Shown here in pieces: positions 1 through 6,141 of a stretch of 8,190 nucleotides of DNA (position 1 is its first letter; each line of letters starts with the position of its first letter). Position numbers and translations under genes: made by a program. Below the pieces are notes generated by a model that made no database searches, was not told the origin of the DNA, and saw only the letters and a list, made by a program, of their open reading frames with translations. Origin of the DNA: Deltaproteobacteria bacterium (GTDB lineage Bacteria > Myxococcota > Polyangia > Haliangiales > Haliangiaceae); the NCBI GenBank assembly GCA_018262455.1, contig JAGSPR010000312.1:1-8190 (forward strand). The letters are read 5' to 3'.

Positions 1-94
1 GGTCGGGACCGGAGACGACCCGGAGCCGGAACATCCGCTCGACGAGCACGCCGCTGGCGTCGTCGGTCAGTAGCTGCGTGTGGACCTGGCTCAC
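1..94 (-). CDS. Partial gene, N-terminus only; possible FHA-type (sigma-54 associated) regulator
   Basis: The minus strand stays open from this start to the window edge, and nearly every codon ends in G or C, as in the real genes here. The GTG start at 94 gives a protein beginning MSQVHTQLLTDD and continuing to a stretch like FRLRVVSGPD at the window edge. From family knowledge, a short polar leader followed by a strand ending in V-x-GPD is common at the start of FHA domains, including those on myxobacterial sigma-54-interacting regulators. With only about 31 residues visible this is a resemblance, not an identification. An in-frame ATG at 130 would add 12 residues (MRLRRRG...). I prefer the GTG because a TACAAT hexamer lies just upstream of it, although no good Shine-Dalgarno is visible for either start. 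It is separated from the operon's last gene by about 130-170 bases. Confidence 0.45.
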   Translation of the reverse strand, partial: MSQVHTQLLTDDASGVLVERMFRLRVVSGPD

Positions 95-104
95 CCTGGC
101 ATTA

Positions 105-110
105 ATTGTA
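105..110 (-). promoter_or_regulatory. Possible -10 promoter hexamer (TACAAT)
   Basis: On the minus strand the hexamer TACAAT, one mismatch from the sigma-70 consensus, sits in the only AT-rich patch of this end of the window. It would start transcription near position 98, just upstream of the GTG at 94, giving a very short leader. A -35 element at normal spacing is poor (TTTATG or CTTTAT, around 128-134). This is a weak, position-based call. Confidence 0.25.
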
Positions 111-262
111 CCGCGACGGCGGAGTCGCATAAAGCCTCCGAACGCCACGAGCAGCGCCCGGGACCGATCGTGGCCGTCCTGCAGGCCAGCTGGCGCGGCA
201 GCCGCCCGCGGCACCGATCTCGGGGGGCGCCATGCGCCACATCGGAAGGATCCTGACGATCG

Positions 263-805
263 CTAGATGACCGTGCCGTCGTACCGGCTGATCCAGCGGG
301 CCGGCTGGAACTGGGGAATCGCGAGCGGGTCGAGCAGAGGCTGTGCCTCGCGCCAGAACGACCGGAACGGCCGCTTCTCGCCGGTCTGGTAGAAGTGCAT
401 CAGGTAGGCGGTGTCGCACGCTGCGAAGTCGGCCATCCACTGGTCGAGATCGTGGACTTCCGCCTCGTGCAGGAGCTGGAGGCTGTAGCGGCACGCCTGT
501 AGCTCGTACGCCCCCACCTCGTTCAGCTGGTCCTGGGTCCACACGGTGTGCTTCGCGAACGCGATCTCGCGGGCGCGCTCCGACGCGTTCCACTGCACCG
601 TGTGCCCGAACAGGTGGATCAGGATGAAGAGGGCGTCCTCGATGTCGAGGTCATGGTCGACGAGGATCTGCTCGCCATCCAGATCGCCCGTGAACGGGTT
701 CGGGACATCGCTGATCGTCACCGGGATTCCCCAGCGCTGCTCGATCATCGGCTCGATCCGGTTGAACACCTGACGCAGCCGATCGGGGTCGGGCGAGGCG
801 GTCAT
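263..805 (-). CDS. ImmA/IrrE-like zincin-fold protein with a degenerate active site (HLFGH)
   Basis: This 180-residue soluble protein has no signal peptide. Residues 26-50 (GIPVTISDVP... leading to a short strand QILVD) and the helix LIHLFGHTVQW at 62-72 follow the usual order of ImmA/IrrE-type metallopeptidases: a GIPV strand, a glycine-rich turn, a strand, then the HExxH helix. Here the motif is H64-L-F-G-H68, so both histidines remain but the catalytic glutamate is leucine. A later helix, YELQACRYSLQLL (100-112), resembles the family's third-ligand helix (E-x-x-A-x-x-F/Y-A-x-x-LL), making E101 the likely third metal ligand. By inference it could bind metal but may not be an active protease, acting instead as a binding or regulatory protein. 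ATG at 805 is preceded by GGGGA eight bases upstream, and by the previous gene's stop at a gap of 16 bases. It is the last gene of the operon. Confidence 0.72.
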   Translation of the reverse strand: MTASPDPDRLRQVFNRIEPMIEQRWGIPVTISDVPNPFTGDLDGEQILVDHDLDIEDALFILIHLFGHTVQWNASERAREIAFAKHTVWTQDQLNEVGAYELQACRYSLQLLHEAEVHDLDQWMADFAACDTAYLMHFYQTGEKRPFRSFWREAQPLLDPLAIPQFQPARWISRYDGTVI

Positions 806-821
806 CGCGATCGTCCCCGGG

Positions 822-1112
822 TCATTTGGCCGCGACGGCGTTCTGGACGCGAGCGAGCTCCAGCTCGTGCAGGATCCGCATGACGCTGTAGGCCGCGAGC
901 TCCGCGAGCAGGCGGGTGACCTTCGCGTGCTGGTCGTCGCTCAGCGAGCCCTCGACCGCCTTCATCGCGGCCACGAGGTTGGTCTCCTGCTTCGCGAGCT
1001 CGCCCGCATCGATCACGCCATCGGCCATCGCCTGCGTGAAGTGCTCGAGCTGGTCCATGTGGGCCTCGAGGTCGGGGTGAGATTCGTCGTTGATCCAGCT
1101 GGGGCGTGCCAT
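822..1112 (-). CDS. Small all-helical protein, unknown function
   Basis: This 96-residue protein is acidic to neutral, with no signal peptide or membrane segment. I do not recognise it with confidence. It appears to be all helix. Residues 26-43 (TQAMADGVIDAGELAKQE) have an acidic D-G-hydrophobic-D-x-x-E pattern seen in EF-hand-like turns and in TerB-like helical domains, but it is too short and divergent to assign to either. A long amphipathic helix fills the C-terminal half (58-92). It is a real gene: AGGAGA lies five bases before the ATG, codon use matches its neighbours, and it sits 16 bases after the AAA ATPase stop and 16 bases before the zincin-like gene. Its position suggests an accessory or adaptor for the AAA ATPase, which is inference. 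Confidence 0.8.
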   Translation of the reverse strand: MARPSWINDESHPDLEAHMDQLEHFTQAMADGVIDAGELAKQETNLVAAMKAVEGSLSDDQHAKVTRLLAELAAYSVMRILHELELARVQNAVAAK

Positions 1113-1128
1113 GTCGTTCTCCTGTGGT

Positions 1129-2940
1129 CTAGCGTTCTTCGAGGATCTGCTTGATCGCGGTCAGTCGCTCCTGCAGCTTCTCGCGACCGCCGAGCGTGTC
1201 CATGCGTTCCTTCTTGCTGGCAGGCAAGAACTCGACGTCGGTGCACTCGATGATCGCCGCGAGCTCCTGGGCCTCGCGCTCGAGCGTCTGCGTCGACGGC
1301 ATGAAGCTCGCGAGCGCGCCGGCGAGGGCGTCCTTGGTGATCGCGCGCGAGCCGCCGAGCAGCGAGGTCCGGTACGCGCGCCCGACGATGCCCTCGATGT
1401 CGGCGCCGGACAGGTGGCCCTTGTTCGGGATCTCCAGCGGGATGTCGCGCTCCTCGACCGTCGTGCCGGACTTCTTCGCGAGCACCTCGATCATCACGCG
1501 CAGCTCGGCGTTGTCGACCGGATAGAACAGCGGGATGTGGACCTCGGCGCGGCCCTGGCGCTTGAGATCGATCGGCAGCAGGTCGGGGCGCGCGGTGAGC
1601 AGCATCCAGATGATCCGGCCGCGGTACTGGGTATCGCCCATCTGCGACGCGATCATGCCGAACGTGCGAGCGCCGACGCCGGAGTCGCCGCCGGAGTCGC
1701 GATCGCCGAGCATCGCATCGGCCTCGTCGACGATCACGACGACCGGCCCCATCGACCGCAGCACCCCGAGCACGCGCTCGAGGTTGCCCTCGGTCTCGCC
1801 GACGTACTTGCTGCGGAAGTTCTTGAGCACCACCGCGGGGATGCCGATCGATCCCGCGACGCAGGTCGCGAGGAAGCTCTTGCCGGTCCCGACCGGGCCG
1901 CAGAACAGGTAGCCCATCGGAACGGTCTCGAGCTCGCCGCGCCTGATGAGCTCGGCGTCGTCGAGCAGGCGGCGCTTGGCGGCCTCGTGGCCGACCACGG
2001 TGTCGAGGCCCCACTTCGGCTCGACGAACTCGAGCATGCCCTGGGCCTGGCGCTCGATCAGCCGCTTCTTGAGCTCGCGGAAGTAGCCTGGATCGAGCCG
2101 GCGGTTGCCCTCGATGGCAGAGCGCAGCAGGACTTCCAGATCGGTGAGGCCGATGCCCGCGGTCAGCTTGCCGAGCTCGGTGGTCCCGTAGTCGGAGAAC
2201 GTCTTGATGTCGCGGTCGCTCGACTTGACCTGCGCCTCGAGGAAGGCGGTGCGCTCGGTGGCGTCGGGCAACGGGACCTCGAGCGAGGCCACGTGCGGGT
2301 TGTTCGACAGCCGCTCGGCGATGCTCGACAGCCGCGGGTCGATCAACACGAACGCCATGTTGAGGTGCTTGACGTACGGGCTCGACGCCCAGTTGAGCAG
2401 CGTGACGAGGTGCGTCTGTTCGTTGAGGTCGAGGCGATCACCGCTCGGGGCGACGTAGCCAGCATGGTCGATGAGGATCGCCGCGCGCAGCCGCTTGTCG
2501 GGATCCGCCATCACGTTCTTCTGGACGAGCAGATCGAGCGCGGCGAGGGCCTTCGTCGGATCGCGAGGCAGCGCCCGGAGGTCGCCGAGCCACTTGGCCG
2601 CGACGGTGACCATCTCCTGCAGCCGCTTGCCGTTCGAGCCGGCCGCGCAGCGCAGCCCGCGCGCGAGGTCGTAGTGGATGACGAGGTCCCAGCGCCCGAA
2701 CAGCTGCTCGGCGAGGAAGTCGGCGAGGCCGGTCCAGCGGTCCGCGCCGGCACGCACCACATCGAACGTGTTGCCGTGGACGACGAACATCGAGGTCGTG
2801 CCGGAGAAGTACAGCTCGGCGAGCTTGCCCGCCCACTTCGGGAAGTGCGCTGGCAGCTGGGTGGCCTTCGTGACGCCTTCGGTGCCCGCGAGGGTCTTCT
2901 CCGCGAGCTCGGGCTTGGTGCTATCGGTCTCGATCGTCAT
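1129..2940 (-). CDS. Tandem AAA+ ATPase: N-terminal pseudo-AAA domain plus active C-terminal AAA domain (Ycf46-like layout)
   Basis: This 603-residue cytoplasmic ATPase probably remodels or extracts protein partners. The C-terminal module (about 308-550) has Walker A GPVGTGKS (348-355), a pore-loop-like SKYVGETEGN (377-386), Walker B VVIVDEAD (401-408), the region LLTARPDLLP (447-456), an arginine finger in QGRAE (R464) and a sensor-2-region SGAD (511-514). The N-terminal module (about 48-235) lacks Walker A but keeps a Walker B-like strand AAILIDHAG (153-161), a strand MAFVLIDPRL (195-204) and the closing pattern VPLPDATER (222-230). That is how inactive AAA domains look in the Ycf46 family. 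The usual sensor-1 asparagine (ATNRP in classic AAA proteins) is alanine here (LTARP), and the second arginine of the usual GRFDR is absent. The C-terminus (550-603) is helical and charged. The ATG overlaps the stop of the preceding membrane coiled-coil gene as ATGA, so the two are probably translationally coupled and may form a complex. Confidence 0.88.
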   Translation of the reverse strand: MTIETDSTKPELAEKTLAGTEGVTKATQLPAHFPKWAGKLAELYFSGTTSMFVVHGNTFDVVRAGADRWTGLADFLAEQLFGRWDLVIHYDLARGLRCAAGSNGKRLQEMVTVAAKWLGDLRALPRDPTKALAALDLLVQKNVMADPDKRLRAAILIDHAGYVAPSGDRLDLNEQTHLVTLLNWASSPYVKHLNMAFVLIDPRLSSIAERLSNNPHVASLEVPLPDATERTAFLEAQVKSSDRDIKTFSDYGTTELGKLTAGIGLTDLEVLLRSAIEGNRRLDPGYFRELKKRLIERQAQGMLEFVEPKWGLDTVVGHEAAKRRLLDDAELIRRGELETVPMGYLFCGPVGTGKSFLATCVAGSIGIPAVVLKNFRSKYVGETEGNLERVLGVLRSMGPVVVIVDEADAMLGDRDSGGDSGVGARTFGMIASQMGDTQYRGRIIWMLLTARPDLLPIDLKRQGRAEVHIPLFYPVDNAELRVMIEVLAKKSGTTVEERDIPLEIPNKGHLSGADIEGIVGRAYRTSLLGGSRAITKDALAGALASFMPSTQTLEREAQELAAIIECTDVEFLPASKKERMDTLGGREKLQERLTAIKQILEER

Positions 2941-3890
2941 GGGCCTCGCTTGCTCGCGGCTTCGACCGCCATGCGCGGCGGCGACAGGTCGGTGTCGAGG
3001 ATCGACGGCGTCGCGTCGGCATCTCCGACGCCGGTGATCTGCTGGAGCTCGCGGATCGTCTCCTCGGTCTGGGTGATGCCGTCGGAGATCGCATCGATCC
3101 GGCTCGACATGTCAGAGGGGTTGGTGTTGCTGACGGCCATCTCGGTGACCGCCTGGATCTTGTTCTCGAGCCGGTCGAGCTCGGCCGCCACGAACTCGGC
3201 GTTGGTCTTCGCCTTCTCGACGTTCTCGCGCCGGAGCTCGGCGGTGGTGATCGAGTCATCGAGCGAGCGGATGATCTTGTCGTCGGCGTGGTTGGCCTCG
3301 CCGACCGAATCCGCGCGCTTCTTGCGGCGGCCCTTGAGGTCGGTGACCGTCTTGTCGATGCCGGCCTCGTCGGTGGCCTGGAGGAACCGCGAGATCGCCT
3401 GCTCCGACAGCAGCAGGCGCAGGAACACCCACAGCAGCCGATCGAGCGCCGGCGTGCGGAGCTCGGTGGAGGCCCCGCTCGCATCGTGGGTCTCACCGCG
3501 GACCGCGTTCGCGATCCTCGACATCTCGACACAGCGCGCCCGCAGCCTGAGGAAGCGCGAGCGGCGATCCTCGGTCAGCGACTTGAGGACGTCGAGGATC
3601 TTGTCGCGCGCCGACTGCTGATCGAGGGCGGGTTGCTGGCTCGACGAAGGCGCACCGAGCCCGCGCTCCTCGGCGCGCGCCTTGGCATCGATCGCGCCCT
3701 GGAACCGCGGCAGCGTGGTCAGGCCTGCGAGGTAGGTGACCTCGGCGGCCGCGATCAGGGGCAGGGCGACGTCGGCGTGCCCCGAGACGATCGCGCCGGC
3801 CGCGGCGCCACCGAGGAGGAGCAAGTTCCAGCGGAACATGAACGCTTCCTTGAGGTAGCGCAGCAGTCCCGCTTGCTTTGGCTCGGCCAC
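2937..3890 (-). CDS. Two-helix inner-membrane protein with cytoplasmic coiled coil, unknown function
   Basis: This is a 317-residue protein starting at GTG, with GGGAG six bases upstream. The alternative of a later ATG (F-M-F at residue 18) would cut into the basic region just before the membrane helices. Residues about 19-37 and 40-59 are two hydrophobic helices separated by a very short turn (SGHAD), forming a hairpin anchor with both ends probably in the cytoplasm. Residues 90-175 are helical and Arg/Leu-rich. A basic patch, KGRRKKR (186-192), is followed by a long heptad-like coiled coil (about 205-285). The tail is low in complexity. I recognise no named family. It lies one base after the ABC ATPase stop and overlaps the AAA ATPase start by four bases. 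By inference, it could be a membrane scaffold or receptor linking the transporter and PspA-like protein to the AAA ATPase. Confidence 0.82.
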   Translation of the reverse strand: MAEPKQAGLLRYLKEAFMFRWNLLLLGGAAAGAIVSGHADVALPLIAAAEVTYLAGLTTLPRFQGAIDAKARAEERGLGAPSSSQQPALDQQSARDKILDVLKSLTEDRRSRFLRLRARCVEMSRIANAVRGETHDASGASTELRTPALDRLLWVFLRLLLSEQAISRFLQATDEAGIDKTVTDLKGRRKKRADSVGEANHADDKIIRSLDDSITTAELRRENVEKAKTNAEFVAAELDRLENKIQAVTEMAVSNTNPSDMSSRIDAISDGITQTEETIRELQQITGVGDADATPSILDTDLSPPRMAVEAASKRGP

Positions 3891-3891
3891 G

Positions 3892-5184
3892 TCAGTCTCC
3901 CGCTCGGTTCGACGACTCGAGATGATCGATGGTCTCGCGCAGCCCCATCACGACCTCCTGGAACTTGGGATCGCGCTGCATCACGATCGACGGCCGATCG
4001 GGAGGGGGCACGCGGATCTGCTTGAGGACGGTGCCGGGCGAGTTCGAGAACACGAGGATGTGATCGCCGAGGAACACGGCCTCCTCGATCGAGTGCGTGA
4101 TGAAGAAGATCGTGGGCGATTGCTCGCGCCACAGCTGCACCAGGTTGTCCTGCATCCGCGACCGGGTCGGCGGATCGAGCGCGCCGAACGGCTCGTCCAT
4201 CAGGATGATGCGCGGCTCGAGGATCAACGTCCGCGCGATCGCGACGCGCTGGCGCATCCCACCGGACAGCTGGTGCGGGTACTTGTCGGCATCCTTGCCA
4301 ACCGACAGCCCGACCTTCTCGATCCAGTAGTTCGCGCGATCGTAGCGGTCGCTGCTCGACAGCTTCGGGACCCTCACCACACCGCCACCGCTCCGGGCGT
4401 CAGGCCCTTCCTGCTGGACGGTGAACTGCGTCGGGCTGGGGACCGCGAGGACCGAGACCTTGCCGTTGAAGCTCGCGTCGTCGACGCCTTCGATCAGCGC
4501 GGTGTTGCCCCTCTTGAAGCCATGTGCGGACTGCGTGGTGAACGAGCTCACCGTCTGTTTGCGGACCGCGCCCCCGCTGATGATCGCGCGCTCGAGCCCT
4601 CGACACTCGAGCCCGAACGCGACGTTCTGCAGCACGGTGCGGTTGTCGAACGACGTGTAGTCCTGGAACACCATGCCGCGGTCTGGACCGGGACCAAAGA
4701 TCGGCTTGCCATCGATCAGCACGCTGCCCGACGTCTGGGGAAACTGGGGCAGCAGGCCCGCGATCATCCGGATCACCGTCGACTTGCCGCAACCCGACGG
4801 GCCGAGGATCGAGACGAACTCGCCGCGGCCCGGGTAGTCCTCGATCTGGAAGCTGACATCCTTGATCGCGGTGAAGTCGCCGAACTTCTTGGTCACCTTG
4901 TCGAACGCGACGACCGGCGGTTTCGCCAGCGGCTCCGCCAGCGGGGCCATCTTGACCCCACCGGTCACGCCGGGCGCGGCTGCGGGGACGGCGGCTGCGG
5001 GGACGGCGGCTGCGGGGACGGCGGCTGCGGGGGCGGCGGCCTTCGTCTCCTCGGCCTCGAACATCGCGAGCGCGGCGGCCTCGGCGGCGGGATCTCGAGC
5101 GGGCGGGGTGGGCTTGATCGCGTCCCCGCCGGCCGGGCCGGTACCGGTACCGGGTGGAGTCGGCTTGCCTGGATCGTCGCTCAT
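3892..5184 (-). CDS. ABC transporter ATPase (nitrate/sulfonate/taurine type) with N-terminal linker and an inserted extra domain
   Basis: This is the 430-residue energising subunit for the permease upstream. I chose ATG 5184, which forms an ATGA overlap with the permease stop and has GGCGAGA a few bases upstream. A GTG at 5199 would add only five residues and has no ribosome binding site. Residues 1-90 are a Pro/Ala/Gly-rich linker with a VPAAA repeat. The ATPase domain then follows: Walker A GPSGCGKST (128-136), Q-loop VFQDY (Q174), signature LSGGM (306-310), Walker B IILMDEP (326-332), D-loop GALD and switch histidine H364. The Q-loop and signature are about 132 residues apart, against roughly 53 in ordinary members such as MalK. 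The extra 75 or so residues (about 202-277) form a separate module. Flanking sequence (VAFGLECRG before, YWIEKVGLS after) is typical of the NrtD/SsuB/TauB group. A standard family member is about 250-270 residues. Confidence 0.93.
   Translation of the reverse strand: MSDDPGKPTPPGTGTGPAGGDAIKPTPPARDPAAEAAALAMFEAEETKAAAPAAAVPAAAVPAAAVPAAAPGVTGGVKMAPLAEPLAKPPVVAFDKVTKKFGDFTAIKDVSFQIEDYPGRGEFVSILGPSGCGKSTVIRMIAGLLPQFPQTSGSVLIDGKPIFGPGPDRGMVFQDYTSFDNRTVLQNVAFGLECRGLERAIISGGAVRKQTVSSFTTQSAHGFKRGNTALIEGVDDASFNGKVSVLAVPSPTQFTVQQEGPDARSGGGVVRVPKLSSSDRYDRANYWIEKVGLSVGKDADKYPHQLSGGMRQRVAIARTLILEPRIILMDEPFGALDPPTRSRMQDNLVQLWREQSPTIFFITHSIEEAVFLGDHILVFSNSPGTVLKQIRVPPPDRPSIVMQRDPKFQEVVMGLRETIDHLESSNRAGD
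4354..4581 (-). other. Extra beta-rich domain inserted in the ABC ATPase helical subdomain
   Basis: This encodes about residues 202-277 of the ABC ATPase, in frame, without stops, between the Q-loop and the signature motif. The core reads FTTQSAHGFKRGN, then a segment ending in SFNGKVSV, then PSPTQFTVQQ and a glycine-rich SGGGVVRV. This order (T-x-x-x-HGF-x-x-G-x/D, x-I-x-G-V-x-x-x-SFNG-x-x-x-V, PS-x-T-x-FT, GGG-x-V) matches a beta-sandwich module that I know from phage tail or fibre proteins and bacterial surface proteins, often auto-annotated as 'E1 FCCH-like'. Boundaries are approximate. Codon use is slightly looser than in the flanks (AAA, CAT, CCT, two AGG), which hints at separate origin but is a small sample. 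Confidence 0.7.
4978..5037 (-). repeat. Four tandem 15-bp units encoding a VPAAA linker
   Basis: The 15-base unit ggctgcggggacggc (plus strand) is repeated exactly three times, followed by a fourth copy with one change (a to g). Because 15 is a multiple of three, the repeat stays in frame and encodes VPAAA-type pentapeptides at about residues 50-70 of the ABC ATPase N-terminal linker. Copy number could vary by slippage without breaking the gene. Confidence 0.9.
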
Positions 5185-6119
5185 AGATCTCGCCGCCACG
5201 GGAAGATGCCGCGCTGGAGGGTGCGCAGCACGAGGTCGATCGTGAACGCGATCAGCGCGATCACGAACAGCAACAAGTACATGTGCTCGTACGGACCGAC
5301 GCGCTGGCTGCCCATGATGAGCTTGCCGATGCCGTACTCCGCGTTGATCTCCTCGGCGAGCATGATGTAGCCGAGCGCGAGGCCGAACTGGAACCGCAGG
5401 CTCGTCACGATGTCGGGGATCGCGAGTGGCACCAGCACCTTGCGGATGATCTGGAACCGCGACGCGCCCAAGGTCTGCGCGGTCTCGACGTAGCGCTCGG
5501 GCACGATCGAGATGGCCTTCACGGTGTCGGAGAACACGAACCCCACGATCGCCAGGAAGATGAACTTCGTCTTCTGGCCCTCGCCGTCACCGAACAGCAG
5601 CATCGTCAGCGGGATCAGGGCGCCCATCGGGACCGAGCGCAGGAAGATGACGAGCGGCGCGATCGCGGCGTTGACGCCCCGGTGCGACGCCGCCACGATG
5701 CCGGCCGACACGCCGACGATCGCCGCGAGCGCGACTCCGCTGAGCACACGTTGCAGGGTGTCGCCGAGGTTGCGTCCGAGCTCGCGATCGAGCAGCGAGC
5801 CGAACGAGCCGAACACGTCCCCTGGGCTCGGGATCTTCGATGCCGACACGATGCGCGCGGTCGACGCCTTGAGCGAGAGCAGCAGCTCGCCGCGCCGGCC
5901 ATCGAAGTAGACGTTGATCTCGTCGCCGCGCGTGACGAACCACCACAGCAGCAGGATGAGCGAGATGAACCCCAGGCCGAGCAGCGTCCGGGTGTGCGCC
6001 GGTGGATCGGCGCGCAAGGTCTTCCACCACGGCGGCGCCTTCGGCAGCACCGGCCCCTGCGCTGGCTCGGGCTTGGCGGCAACCTGCTCGGGCGGCTTGG
6101 CCTTGGTCTTGGAGGTCAT
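5181..6119 (-). CDS. ABC transporter permease (nitrate/sulfonate/taurine type)
   Basis: This 312-residue inner-membrane channel subunit works with the ATPase downstream and the binding protein upstream. It has a cytoplasmic Lys/Pro-rich tail (1-40) and about six membrane helices (near 45-63, 122-145, 150-176, 185-205, 240-258 and 278-300). The cytoplasmic EAA loop that docks onto the ATPase is YVETAQTLGASRFQIIRKVL (210-229), followed by VPLAIPDI. The stretch IPSPGDVFGSFG (96-107) followed by TLQRVLSG (121-128) corresponds to the PSPxDV...TLxRVxxG pattern of the SsuC/TauC/NrtB group. The segment between helix 1 and that motif (about 65-95) is longer than usual and probably periplasmic. The ATG lies 22 bases after the binding-protein stop, with a weak TGGGA directly before it. 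The substrate cannot be read from the sequence. Confidence 0.92.
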   Translation of the reverse strand: MTSKTKAKPPEQVAAKPEPAQGPVLPKAPPWWKTLRADPPAHTRTLLGLGFISLILLLWWFVTRGDEINVYFDGRRGELLLSLKASTARIVSASKIPSPGDVFGSFGSLLDRELGRNLGDTLQRVLSGVALAAIVGVSAGIVAASHRGVNAAIAPLVIFLRSVPMGALIPLTMLLFGDGEGQKTKFIFLAIVGFVFSDTVKAISIVPERYVETAQTLGASRFQIIRKVLVPLAIPDIVTSLRFQFGLALGYIMLAEEINAEYGIGKLIMGSQRVGPYEHMYLLLFVIALIAFTIDLVLRTLQRGIFPWRRDL

Positions 6120-6141
6120 CTATCCCACAGTCGCAGGCGCG

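Noticed and set aside
226..238. Short hairpin ggcgc-cat-gcgcc just after the operon end as a terminator
   Set aside because: The stem is only five base pairs with no T-tract on the minus strand, and such hairpins are common by chance at this GC content. I see no convincing intrinsic terminator between 131 and 262.
102..593. A 163-codon minus-strand frame overlapping the zincin-like gene
   Set aside because: The translation is Arg/Pro/Ala-rich without recognisable motifs, and it lies in another frame of a gene with a good ribosome binding site and a conserved-looking fold pattern.
1090..3621. An 843-codon plus-strand open frame opposite the AAA+ and coiled-coil genes
   Set aside because: It is antisense to two well-supported genes and its protein is a repetitive Arg/Glu/Leu/Ala-rich product without motifs. 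In very GC-rich DNA the complementary strand often stays open, so this is a shadow.
5185..5199. Upstream GTG start for the ABC ATPase
   Set aside because: It adds five residues (MAARS), lacks a Shine-Dalgarno, and lies deeper inside the permease gene than the ATG with its clean ATGA overlap.
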